This document shows positions 37,292 to 46,298 of a stretch of 64,000 bases of DNA, in pieces. The position numbers and the translations under genes are program-made. The stretch's first letter is position 1, and every line of letters starts with the position of its first letter. The stretch covers positions 1-64,000 of the forward strand of contig LNDN01000001.1 of the NCBI GenBank assembly GCA_001464065.1, read 5' to 3'. The notes under the pieces are model-generated. The model searched no databases. It was not told the DNA's origin and worked only from the letters and a program-made list of their open reading frames with translations. Source of the stretch: Acidobacteria bacterium Ga0077522 (GTDB lineage Bacteria > Acidobacteriota > Vicinamibacteria > Vicinamibacterales > Vicinamibacteraceae).

Positions 37292-38242
37292 CTAGAACGC
37301 GTCAGCGGCGACGTACGCGTCGATCAGCTTCTGCTCGCCGTCCTTGCCCGGATACGCGTTGCCGTGCTCCATGCCGAAGATGAAGTCACGCGAGTCGGCC
37401 TGCATCTTCGCCGCCACGTGCTTGAAGATGTTCCGGTAGTTGACCTCGCCGGTGCCGGGCTCCTTGCGACCCGGGTTGTCGCCGATCTGGAAGTACCCGA
37501 TCTCGGACCACGCCCAGTCGATGTGAGGGATGATGTGCCCCTCGTTCTTCTGCATGTGGTAGATGTCGAACAGGATCTTGCAGGCCGGCGAGTCGACGGC
37601 GCGGCAGATCATGTACGTCTGGTCCGAGGTCCGCAGGAACTGATCCGGGTTGTCGCTGAGGGGCTCGAGCACCATCACCAGGCTGGCCTTCTCGAGCACC
37701 TCGGCGCCGGCGCGCAGCGTGTCGATGACGTGCCCGTGCTGCACGCCAATCGGCAGCTTGCGCTCGAAGCCGCCCGGCACCACGGTCATCCACTTCGCGT
37801 TGCAGCGCCTGGCCACCTCGACGGCCGCTTCACACGCCTTGCGGAACTGCGCCGGGTTCTCCGCCTTGCCGGTGGTGAACCGATCGCTGTTGTTGCCACC
37901 GGTCTGGATGACGAACACGCCCATCTGCATGCCGAGCTTGGCCATGGCCTCGCCCAGCTGCGCCTGGACCTCGGGCGTGCGGCCCATCATCCCGTTGTCC
38001 TCGAGCGCCGTGAAGCCCTGATCGGCCATGAACTTCAGCTGGTCGATCAGGTCCTTGCCGGCCGACTGCTCGAACATGCCGAAGTGCGGGGCGTACTTCA
38101 GCTTGAAGGTCCGGGCCTTGGTCACCGGGCCGAGCGTCCGCGCCGGAGCAGCCGCGGGTGCGGGTTGGGCCGCGGCCGCAACCGGCAACCCGAGGGCAGC
38201 CGTCATCGCGGTGGTCTTCTGCAGGAACGCGCGTCGATCCAT
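37292..38242 (-). CDS. Exported sugar-phosphate isomerase/epimerase-like TIM-barrel protein
   Basis: This 316-residue protein begins MDRRAFLQKTTAMTAALGLPVAAAAQ, a twin-arginine-like signal. The mature part is an AP endonuclease 2/xylose isomerase-type TIM barrel (hydroxypyruvate isomerase-like), with likely metal ligands Glu (VLEPLSD), Asp and His (ILFDIYHMQ), His (PHIDWAW) and Glu (FGMEHGN). It is probably folded before export and acts in the periplasm. It lies between fumC and the CoA-binding gene. Substrate is unknown. Confidence 0.8.
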   Translation of the reverse strand: MDRRAFLQKTTAMTAALGLPVAAAAQPAPAAAPARTLGPVTKARTFKLKYAPHFGMFEQSAGKDLIDQLKFMADQGFTALEDNGMMGRTPEVQAQLGEAMAKLGMQMGVFVIQTGGNNSDRFTTGKAENPAQFRKACEAAVEVARRCNAKWMTVVPGGFERKLPIGVQHGHVIDTLRAGAEVLEKASLVMVLEPLSDNPDQFLRTSDQTYMICRAVDSPACKILFDIYHMQKNEGHIIPHIDWAWSEIGYFQIGDNPGRKEPGTGEVNYRNIFKHVAAKMQADSRDFIFGMEHGNAYPGKDGEQKLIDAYVAADAF

Positions 38243-38296
38243 CGGAGATCTCTTTCGAAAGGAAGGGTCTACCCGGTCTGTGCGGCGGATTGTACG

Positions 38297-39700
38297 TCAG
38301 CCCCCACTGGGCCGCGTCATCTCCATGGGCACGATCCACTCGGCATACTGCTCCTCGGTGACGTCGCCGGACGCCAGCGCGGCCTCGCGCAGGGTGAGGC
38401 CCTTCTTCTGGGCGTGCTTGGCGATGGCGGCCGCCTTGTCGTACCCGATGTGACGATTGAGGGCCGTCACCAGCATCAGGTTCTTGCCGAGGTTCTCGGC
38501 AATCTTCTCGCGGTTGGGCTCGATGCCCCGGGCGCAGCCCTCGTTGAACGCCAGGCAGGCGTCGGCGATGAGCCCGATGCTCTCGAGCACGTTGTGCACC
38601 ATCACCGGCTTGAAGACGTTCAGCTGGAAGTTGCCCTGCGTGCCCGCGAACGCCACCGCGGCATCGTTGCCGAAGACCTGCACGCACACCATCGTCATCG
38701 CCTCGGACTGGGTCGGGTTGACCTTGCCCGGCATGATCGACGAGCCCGGCTCGTTCTCGGGGATGAAGAGCTCGCCGATGCCGCAGCGGGGGCCGCTGGC
38801 CAGCCACCGGACGTCGTTGGCCATCTTCATGAGACCGCCCGCCAGCGTGCGCAGCCCGGCAGAGGTCTCGACGAGCGCGTCGTGGGCCGACAGCGCGAAG
38901 AACTTGTTCGCGGCACTGCGGAACGGGAACCCCGTGATGCCGGCAATGGTGGCCGCGCAGCGATCGCCGAACTGCGGATGCGCGTTCAGCCCGGTGCCCA
39001 CCGCGGTGCCGCCAATCGCCAGGTCGTACAGGCCGTCGAGCGATTGCTCCACCGCCTTGAGACCAAAGTCGATCTGCGCCACCCAGGCGCCGATCTCCTG
39101 GCCGAGCGTGACCGGTGTCGCATCCTGCAGGTGCGTCCGCCCCGTCTTCACGAGGTCCGAGAACTCGGCGGCCTTGGCCGCCAGCGTGTCGCGCAGGACC
39201 TTCACCGACGGGAACAGCCGATGGTGGAGTTCTTCCACGACCGCGATGTGCATGGCCGTCGGGAAGGTGTCGTTGGACGACTGGCCGCGGTTGACGTGGT
39301 CGTTGGGATGGATCGTGCGGTCCACACCGACCGTGCCGCCCATGATCGCCACCGCCCGGTTGGCGATGACCTCGTTGGCGTTCATGTTCGACTGCGTGCC
39401 GGACCCGGTCTGGAACACGACCAGCGGGAACTGACTGTCGAGCTCCCCGGCGATGACGTCGTCGGCCGCCCTGATGATGGGCTCCGCGACGCTCTGCGGC
39501 AGCTCGCCCAGCTCCATGTTGGCCTGCGCCGCGCTGCGTTTGAGGATGCCCAGGGCCCGGATGACGGGACGCTGCCACTTGAAGCGATCGACGCCAATCG
39601 GGAAGTTCTGAATCGACCGCTGCGTCTGCGCGGCCCAGTACACGTCTGCGGGCACCTCGATGGGGCCCATCGAATCCTTCTCGGTCCTGGTCTTGGTCAT
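38297..39700 (-). CDS. fumC: Class II fumarate hydratase
   Basis: This 467-residue cytoplasmic enzyme hydrates fumarate to L-malate in the TCA cycle. The family signature [11 protein letters not shown] is near residue 320, with the active-site His in [11 protein letters not shown] and the [17 protein letters not shown] segment. The iron-free homotetrameric type has this length. The ATG at 39700 ([17 protein letters not shown]) is chosen over the upstream ATG 39766. It appears to head a minus-strand unit with the TIM-barrel and CoA-binding genes, ending at 36703. Confidence 0.95.
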   Translation of the reverse strand: MTKTRTEKDSMGPIEVPADVYWAAQTQRSIQNFPIGVDRFKWQRPVIRALGILKRSAAQANMELGELPQSVAEPIIRAADDVIAGELDSQFPLVVFQTGSGTQSNMNANEVIANRAVAIMGGTVGVDRTIHPNDHVNRGQSSNDTFPTAMHIAVVEELHHRLFPSVKVLRDTLAAKAAEFSDLVKTGRTHLQDATPVTLGQEIGAWVAQIDFGLKAVEQSLDGLYDLAIGGTAVGTGLNAHPQFGDRCAATIAGITGFPFRSAANKFFALSAHDALVETSAGLRTLAGGLMKMANDVRWLASGPRCGIGELFIPENEPGSSIMPGKVNPTQSEAMTMVCVQVFGNDAAVAFAGTQGNFQLNVFKPVMVHNVLESIGLIADACLAFNEGCARGIEPNREKIAENLGKNLMLVTALNRHIGYDKAAAIAKHAQKKGLTLREAALASGDVTEEQYAEWIVPMEMTRPSGG

Positions 39701-39811
39701 GGCGATGGTTGGCACTCCCTGCCTCACCCAAGCATATGGCAGGACCGGCCCTTGCAAGGACCCCACGTTGGGGCCGGGCGATCAGACACCGCGAGCCCCC
39801 AAGGAGATGGC

Positions 39812-40417
<606 letters not shown>

Positions 40418-40483
40418 CGAGACGCGCGACCCGGGAGCCCGGCAGGTGTCTCGATTGCATCGCCGGTGTAGCTCCTGACGTCG

Positions 40484-42628
40484 CTACCGCTGCCAGACAC
40501 GCAGTTCGTGGATCGACCAGAACCACGACCGGGTCTCCCCCGTCGGCCGCAGCCGCAGGTGACGGCTGCGCTGCGGCGGCAGGGGCACGTCGATGCCGGG
40601 TGATCGGGGCTCGCGCACCAGACTCAGACCCAGACGCGGCAGGATGTCGCCCGCGAACAGCGTCTGCCAGATCCCGTCGTCGCCCGCGGCCTCGATCACC
40701 AGGCCGCGCGGATAGTCGCCGAGGCTGCGTGCCGCGAGATCGAGGCGCACGTGGGCCACGTCGGTGGGTCGCGCGAACGTGAGGGTGACGTGTTCGCCAC
40801 TGCCCTGCCGGGTGGCGGTGGCCCAGCGTGTGCCCGGATCGCCATCCAGCATGCGGCCGAGGTCGCGTGCCTGGTGCGACACCGTCACCTGGAATGCCGT
40901 CGAGGGCAGCGCGCGCCACGCCGGGTCACGATCCAGCGCGGGCTCGGCGCCGCCGGGACGCAGGCGTGCGACCACCGTGGCGCCGAAGCGACGAACCTCG
41001 GCCACATGCGTCCGCGACGCCGCGACCGCCTCGGCCACGGCCGCGCCGGCCGCGGGATGCTCGTACAGCGCGGGCTGCATCACGACCCAGCGCACCCCCA
41101 GCACCCGCAGCATCTCCAGGGCACCATCGATCCGGACCGTCTCGGTGAACGGGGGGCCTCCGACGAAGTCCTGCAGGATCGATCCGTATCCGCTGTAGCC
41201 GTTGACGATGCGGTGGCCATGCTCGAGCGTCCGGTACAAGTGCCGGGTGGCCATGGCGGCGTCACCGACGGGCAACTCGAGCACGGGCCCGGCCTCCTGC
41301 GTCTGCAGCCACACGTAGGCGGGCGTCGCCGCGGTCATGTCGACGTCCGGAAACGCCTGCACGGGCTGCCGTCCGCCGTACCCCTCGAGCGCCACCAGCA
41401 CGGCCGCGACCGTCGTCACCAGTCGGCGCCGCTGCGGACCTGCCGTCGATGTGAGCGCGGCCAATCCGAAGCCAGCGAGGACCGCCAGGCCGAGGTGCAC
41501 CGTCGTGGCCATCCGGGCTGGCACCCGCAGGCCATCGAGCCCGGGCACCACCGCGACGAGCCACGTGTACGGGCCGCTGAACGGCACCGTCCAGCCCCAC
41601 AGCACCGGTCGCGGACCGAACGACAGCACGACCATCAGCACGACGATGCCGAGGTAGAGCGCGATGTGACGCCGATCCGGCGCGGCGCGGCGCCAGACCA
41701 GCGCCACCGCGGCGACCGCCAGCAGCACGACGCCCAGCCCGGGAAACAGTTGCAGTTCCTCACGCCCGACCGGCAGCACCTGCCCCCACAGCCACGCGCG
41801 TGTCGAGACGTGGGCATACGCTTCCGGCGTGGCCGCATACAGCGCGATGTCGGCCAGCGTCCGCGTGAAGCCCTGATCGCGGCGCACACGCATGTACGCC
41901 ACGGCCACAGGCAGGATGGCCGCGAGCAGGGCCAGTGCGGCGACGACGAGACCGGGGACAACGCGCCGGAGGTCTCGGCGGCTGCGCCACAGTCCCTCCA
42001 GCGCCACCACCGCCACCGGCACTGCCGTGAAGTACAGGAAGTAGCCGTTGGACAGCCCCTGCAACACGAAGGCGACGACGAACAGGGCGAGGGCACGGCG
42101 CGAGGCCGTGGCCAGGTACTGGTGGAGTCCGTACAGCGCCACCGGCATCCACCCCGAGACCAGCACCTGCAGGTGATGGGCGTGCGCGAGCCGGTACGGC
42201 GAGCACGCCATGGCCAGGCCGGCCACGAAGGCCGCATCCGCGCGGCCGGTGAGCGCCCGCGTCAGCAGGAAGGTCCCGACGCCGACCAGGACGGTCGAGG
42301 CGACGGTCGCGACGTTCAGGACGAGTATCGGATTGCCCGTCAGCCACTGCAGCGGCGCGGTGAACACGGCGATGCCGAGCAGGTGCTCGGAGTACGCCAC
42401 CGTGTCGGCGTACGGAGAGAAGAAGAGGCCGTCCCAGTAGTCGCGGAACCCGTGGAGGGCCCGGTCGGCATCCCACGCGAGCGTCCACGCGTTGAGGAGC
42501 GGGTCGCCGAAGGGATACTCGAGCGTCGTCGTCGCGAGGTGGGCGGGCAGCGGCCACCAGAAGACCAGAGCGACGAGGATGTAGGCAGTGGCGGCGAGCG
42601 CCACTGCCCGACGGGACGCGCGCGGCAC
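40484..42628 (-). CDS. GT-C-like multi-pass membrane protein with discoidin-like C-terminal domain
   Basis: This 714-residue protein has about a dozen helices in residues 8-440 and a soluble C-terminal half. Near the start WWPLPAHLATTTLEYPFGDPLLNAW repeats the WPLPxHLAT plus acidic-loop pattern (Asp42) of the protein at 17163, so they are paralogues. The last 140 residues (LDGDPGTRWATAT, VTLTFARPTDVAHVRLDL, ending in IHELRVWQR) look like an F5/8 type C (discoidin) carbohydrate-binding domain. A membrane sugar-transferase role with an added binding domain is proposed. Its GTG start directly abuts the NIPSNAP stop, so translation is coupled. Confidence 0.65.
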   Translation of the reverse strand: MPRASRRAVALAATAYILVALVFWWPLPAHLATTTLEYPFGDPLLNAWTLAWDADRALHGFRDYWDGLFFSPYADTVAYSEHLLGIAVFTAPLQWLTGNPILVLNVATVASTVLVGVGTFLLTRALTGRADAAFVAGLAMACSPYRLAHAHHLQVLVSGWMPVALYGLHQYLATASRRALALFVVAFVLQGLSNGYFLYFTAVPVAVVALEGLWRSRRDLRRVVPGLVVAALALLAAILPVAVAYMRVRRDQGFTRTLADIALYAATPEAYAHVSTRAWLWGQVLPVGREELQLFPGLGVVLLAVAAVALVWRRAAPDRRHIALYLGIVVLMVVLSFGPRPVLWGWTVPFSGPYTWLVAVVPGLDGLRVPARMATTVHLGLAVLAGFGLAALTSTAGPQRRRLVTTVAAVLVALEGYGGRQPVQAFPDVDMTAATPAYVWLQTQEAGPVLELPVGDAAMATRHLYRTLEHGHRIVNGYSGYGSILQDFVGGPPFTETVRIDGALEMLRVLGVRWVVMQPALYEHPAAGAAVAEAVAASRTHVAEVRRFGATVVARLRPGGAEPALDRDPAWRALPSTAFQVTVSHQARDLGRMLDGDPGTRWATATRQGSGEHVTLTFARPTDVAHVRLDLAARSLGDYPRGLVIEAAGDDGIWQTLFAGDILPRLGLSLVREPRSPGIDVPLPPQRSRHLRLRPTGETRSWFWSIHELRVWQR

Positions 42629-43057
42629 CTACTTGATGGCGGAGTAGTCGGTGGCGTCCATGAACACGCGATCCACCTTCTCGACGATCTTGCCGTTGAC
42701 CTCGGACGCCGTGCGCACCTTGACCCATTCGGGGTCGGCGCCGAAGGCCGTCCAGTTCTTCATGGCCTGTTCGCGGTTGGCGTGGGCGACGATGTAGATG
42801 AGCGTGTTGCTGTGGCCCGGCTCGTCCTGCGGCACCCAGTAGCCGATGTTGGTCATCCCGTGCTTCTCGAACAGCTTGGTCGTGTGGTTGCGGAAGCGGG
42901 CCTGCAGGTCGGGCAGCTTGCCGGGATGCGTGTAGTAGGTGCGCATCTCGTAGACCTTCTGGCCCTGTGCCGCGACGTCGACGCGGGAGAACTGGCCGGC
43001 CACGTAGCCGGCAGCGAACATCAGGACCAGGGCGAACAGGGAACGGGTGATGCGCAT
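42629..43057 (-). CDS. NIPSNAP family protein with signal/anchor
   Basis: This 142-residue protein has an N-terminal signal/anchor (MRITRSLFALVLMFAAGYVAG) and a NIPSNAP domain with YEMRTYYTHPGKLPDLQARFRNHTTKLFEKHGM and WVPQDEPGHSNTLIYIVAHANREQAMKNWTAF. The domain is a ferredoxin-like fold of unknown role. GAGGAG five bases before ATG 43057 decides the start. The gene lies between the TonB receptor and a GT-C-like gene in one unit. Confidence 0.85.
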   Translation of the reverse strand: MRITRSLFALVLMFAAGYVAGQFSRVDVAAQGQKVYEMRTYYTHPGKLPDLQARFRNHTTKLFEKHGMTNIGYWVPQDEPGHSNTLIYIVAHANREQAMKNWTAFGADPEWVKVRTASEVNGKIVEKVDRVFMDATDYSAIK

Positions 43058-43089
43058 GGACACTCCTCGAGCGAAGCAGACGAACGAAC

Positions 43090-46000
43090 TCAGAACGTGA
43101 AACGCGCCGCCAGCTGGAACTGGCGCCGCGCGAACGCCGACAGCGACTGCCCGAACGTGGGTCGGTCCACGAAGCTGTCGGGCAGCTGAAGGTTGGTGCG
43201 ATTCAACAGGTTGAAGCCCTCGAGGCGCAACTCGAGATTGCGCGTGCCGCCGAGCGCGAGCCGACGCGAGAGGACGGCGTCGACCGACGCGTACCCGGGA
43301 CCGATGAGGGTGTTGCGGCCGGCGTTGCCGTAGGTGTACTGCGGCGCGATGGCGAAGGCCCGCCCGTCATAGGTGACCACCTGCGTGCCGGCAGGCGGCG
43401 TGGAGCCGGTGACCTCGTTGGGACGATCGTAGGCGAACGTGCCGCCGCCCGTGTTGCCGCTGTTGCTGTTGTCGAAGCTGACGCGCGGCGTGAACGGTCG
43501 GCCCGACTGCACGGAGACGACGCCGGCGACCTGCCAGCCGCGGCCGAGCGCGCCGGCACCGAGGTCCGGCACGGCGTACGACCCGGTGAACACGACGCGA
43601 TGGCGGACGTCGAAGTCCGACAGGCTCCACTCCGCCGCCAGATTGCGGCTGTCCTGCGGCGTGTTGTCGTTGCCATCGGTGGCGAGGAAGGCCGACTGGT
43701 CGTCCATCGACTTCGACCAGGTGTAGGAACCGCGGAACGTGAACCGGTTGCCGGCACGGCGCACGGCGCCCACCTGCAGGGCGTGGTAGTCGGAGGTGGC
43801 CCCGGACTCCACCATCAGGATGTCGCCGTACTGCGGCAGGGGCCGGCGTGGCGGGAACGGGCCGGCACCGGGCAGGGCCTGGTTGATGTTGCGCTTGCGC
43901 ACCAGCTGCCGCCCGAACGACCCGACGTATCGCGCATCCACCGTCGTCTTCGACCAGGCGCGCTCGAGGCCGAGGCTGGTCTGATGCGCGTAGGCAGTGC
44001 GCATGTTCTGGTCGAGGGAGTTGTACGTCGGCTGCGTGGCGATGCCCTGGCCCGGGAACGGATCTTCGAGCGTGAGCAGGCGCTGGGCCGACGGGAAGTA
44101 CAGGCCGATGCCGAAGTAGGGCGGGTTGAAGTACAGCGCCGACGTCTCGATCAGCGTGCCGACGTTGTAGAACAGCCCGTAGCCGCCCTGCAGCATCGTC
44201 GTGCCCATGCCGGTGAGGTCGTAGTTGAAGCCGACGCGCGGGGCCAGGTTGTTGGAGTCCGAGGCGATACCCGAGCGGGGGATGCCGTTGGTGCCGACCT
44301 GCACGATCTGGCTGGTGGCCCGATCGTAGATGCGCATGCGGTCGTCGGCATCGACCGGCGGTGCGTTGAACTCGTAGCGCAGGCCCAGGTTGACGGTGAG
44401 GCGCGAGTTGATGCGCCAGTCGTCCTGGATGAACGTGTTGACCGACCAGGTCCGCAGCTTCTGCGCGTTGTCGTTGGTCCCGAGCAGCGACAGCGTCGGC
44501 AAGCCGAGCAGCAGGTCGGCGAACGGCGCACCGGTCAGCGCGCCGGCGAAGGTCACCTGCCCGCGGGCGAACAGGTGGTTCAGGCCGTCGGACTGGTAGT
44601 GGCGGAACTCGCCGCCGGTCTTCAGGTGGTGGCGCCCGAGCTGCGCGGTCAGCGTGTTGGCCAGATGGAGGGTGCGCGTGCTGCGTAGCACCGGCAGGTT
44701 CGGGTCGTCGCCGAGCGTCTCGTAGCCGCTGACGACGAAGGTCGGGAAGCCCTGGTCCACCGCGGGCAGCGACGGCCCGCGGATGCCGAGCGCCGCGAAG
44801 GCATCGGTGCCGGCGTTGGTCGGCAGGCTGTCGCGCTTGAGCGCATTGACCCCGACCCGCAGTTCGTTGACGAAGCGGGTCGAGATGGCCTGATTGAAGC
44901 CGGCGGCGAGGTTGTGCCCCTGGTCGAGCACCGAGGTGCCGAACGTCGGCAGGTTGCGGGCCCTGGCCGGGAACGGCAGGTCGCGATCCTCGCGCCCGAA
45001 CGTGTAGCGGACGTGGAACGGCTTGTCCTGCCACCCGTGATGATCGGTCTTGATGGTGAACTGGATGGCGTCGCGCCGTCCCTCTGGCGACGACACGTAG
45101 TTGGCCGCCCTGCCCGTCGTGTTGGCCCGCGGGTAGAGATCGGCAGCGGCCAGACCCGCCGCGCTCATGCGGGAGGCCGGGATGATGTTGCCCGGGAAGG
45201 GCCGCTGGGTGAACGGATCGATGATCGGCCGCCCGAGCGCGCTGAAGTCGCCGGCACGCTCCGCATCGGTCGGCACGCGTGCCAGTCGGGTGTCGGCTTC
45301 GTTGGCCCGGATGGCCTCGACGTTGACGAAGTAGAACGACGGGAACCGGCCCACCGGCCCGCCGATCGTGCCGCCGAACTGGTGCTTGCCGAGCGACGGC
45401 TTGTCGGTGCCTTCGGGCAGGAAGGCCGGCCGCGCGTCGAGCGCCTCGTCGCGGAAGTACTCGTAGGCCGAGCCCCGCAGCGTGCGCGTGCCCGACTTGA
45501 TGACGACGTTGACCTGGGCACCGGCGCTGCGGCCATGCTCCGCGTCGTAGGTGCTCTGGAGCATCGACACTTCCTTGACGGCGTCGAGGCTCGGATTCAC
45601 CACGAGGCGGTTGAGGAAGAGGTCGTTGTTGTCCACGCCATCGAGCAGGAAGTTGTTGGCCGCTTCCCGCGATCCGCTGTTGTTCAGGCCGGTGTTGCCC
45701 TGGGTGGAGAGCCGCGACCCCGGAGAGGGCGGCGCGACGCCAGGGGCCTGGAACGTGAACTGGATCACGTCACGCTCCGACACCGGCACCGTGACCAGCG
45801 TCTCGCCCTCGAACACCTGGCCGACGGTGCCGCTGCCGGCCCGCAACGTCGTCAGGTCGGCGCTGACCACGACCTGCTCGGTGACGTCACCGGGCACGAG
45901 CACCACGGCGACCGTGCCGCGCACGCCCGCCTGGACGGCGATGTCGCGCACGATCTCCGTCTTGAAGCCGTCGCGGCTGGCCTGCAGCGTGTAGGTGCCG

Positions 46001-46257
46001 GCCGTCAGCAGCGGAATCACCAGCAGCCCGGACGACGAGGTGGTGCCCTCGCGCATGAGGGCCGTCTGCTGGTCGGTGAGCGTCAGGGTGACGTCGGGCA
46101 GCCAGGCGCCGCTCTGATCGCGGACCTCGACGAAGAGCGTGGCGGCCATGGTCTGCGCGCGCGTCGGCGCCACCGGCATCGCGACGAGCGAGGCCAGCAG
46201 GCAGAAGCAGGCACGCCACCGGGGGGAGGTGCGGCGAGTGAAGAGTTGATCGAGCAC
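43090..46257 (-). CDS. TonB-dependent receptor with carboxypeptidase-regulatory-like N-terminal domain
   Basis: This 1055-residue outer-membrane protein has a signal peptide (to about residue 35), then a CarboxypepD_reg-like Ig domain (ATLFVEVRDQSGAWLPDVTLTLTDQQT), a plug domain (REAANNFLLDGVDNND, VKEVSMLQSTYDAEHGRSAGAQVNVVIKSGT) and a large beta-barrel ending in an aromatic residue (QLAARFTF). It is the acidobacterial OAR-like type probably used for uptake of sugars or oligomers, though the ligand is unknown. The upstream heme/propeller gene ends 41 bases before it, and NIPSNAP follows 32 bases later, so the genes look like an operon. Confidence 0.9.
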   Translation of the reverse strand: MLDQLFTRRTSPRWRACFCLLASLVAMPVAPTRAQTMAATLFVEVRDQSGAWLPDVTLTLTDQQTALMREGTTSSSGLLVIPLLTAGTYTLQASRDGFKTEIVRDIAVQAGVRGTVAVVLVPGDVTEQVVVSADLTTLRAGSGTVGQVFEGETLVTVPVSERDVIQFTFQAPGVAPPSPGSRLSTQGNTGLNNSGSREAANNFLLDGVDNNDLFLNRLVVNPSLDAVKEVSMLQSTYDAEHGRSAGAQVNVVIKSGTRTLRGSAYEYFRDEALDARPAFLPEGTDKPSLGKHQFGGTIGGPVGRFPSFYFVNVEAIRANEADTRLARVPTDAERAGDFSALGRPIIDPFTQRPFPGNIIPASRMSAAGLAAADLYPRANTTGRAANYVSSPEGRRDAIQFTIKTDHHGWQDKPFHVRYTFGREDRDLPFPARARNLPTFGTSVLDQGHNLAAGFNQAISTRFVNELRVGVNALKRDSLPTNAGTDAFAALGIRGPSLPAVDQGFPTFVVSGYETLGDDPNLPVLRSTRTLHLANTLTAQLGRHHLKTGGEFRHYQSDGLNHLFARGQVTFAGALTGAPFADLLLGLPTLSLLGTNDNAQKLRTWSVNTFIQDDWRINSRLTVNLGLRYEFNAPPVDADDRMRIYDRATSQIVQVGTNGIPRSGIASDSNNLAPRVGFNYDLTGMGTTMLQGGYGLFYNVGTLIETSALYFNPPYFGIGLYFPSAQRLLTLEDPFPGQGIATQPTYNSLDQNMRTAYAHQTSLGLERAWSKTTVDARYVGSFGRQLVRKRNINQALPGAGPFPPRRPLPQYGDILMVESGATSDYHALQVGAVRRAGNRFTFRGSYTWSKSMDDQSAFLATDGNDNTPQDSRNLAAEWSLSDFDVRHRVVFTGSYAVPDLGAGALGRGWQVAGVVSVQSGRPFTPRVSFDNSNSGNTGGGTFAYDRPNEVTGSTPPAGTQVVTYDGRAFAIAPQYTYGNAGRNTLIGPGYASVDAVLSRRLALGGTRNLELRLEGFNLLNRTNLQLPDSFVDRPTFGQSLSAFARRQFQLAARFTF

Positions 46258-46298
46258 GGTCTTGCGCTGTCGGTACGGCCAGGCTGCAGTGCCTGGCG

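Noticed and set aside
36650-39811. A plus-strand frame of over 1000 codons running into the DJ-1/PfpI gene
   Set aside because: It crosses the antisense of three conserved minus-strand genes and only its last 201 residues look like a protein family. The real start is ATG 39812 with a good ribosome site.
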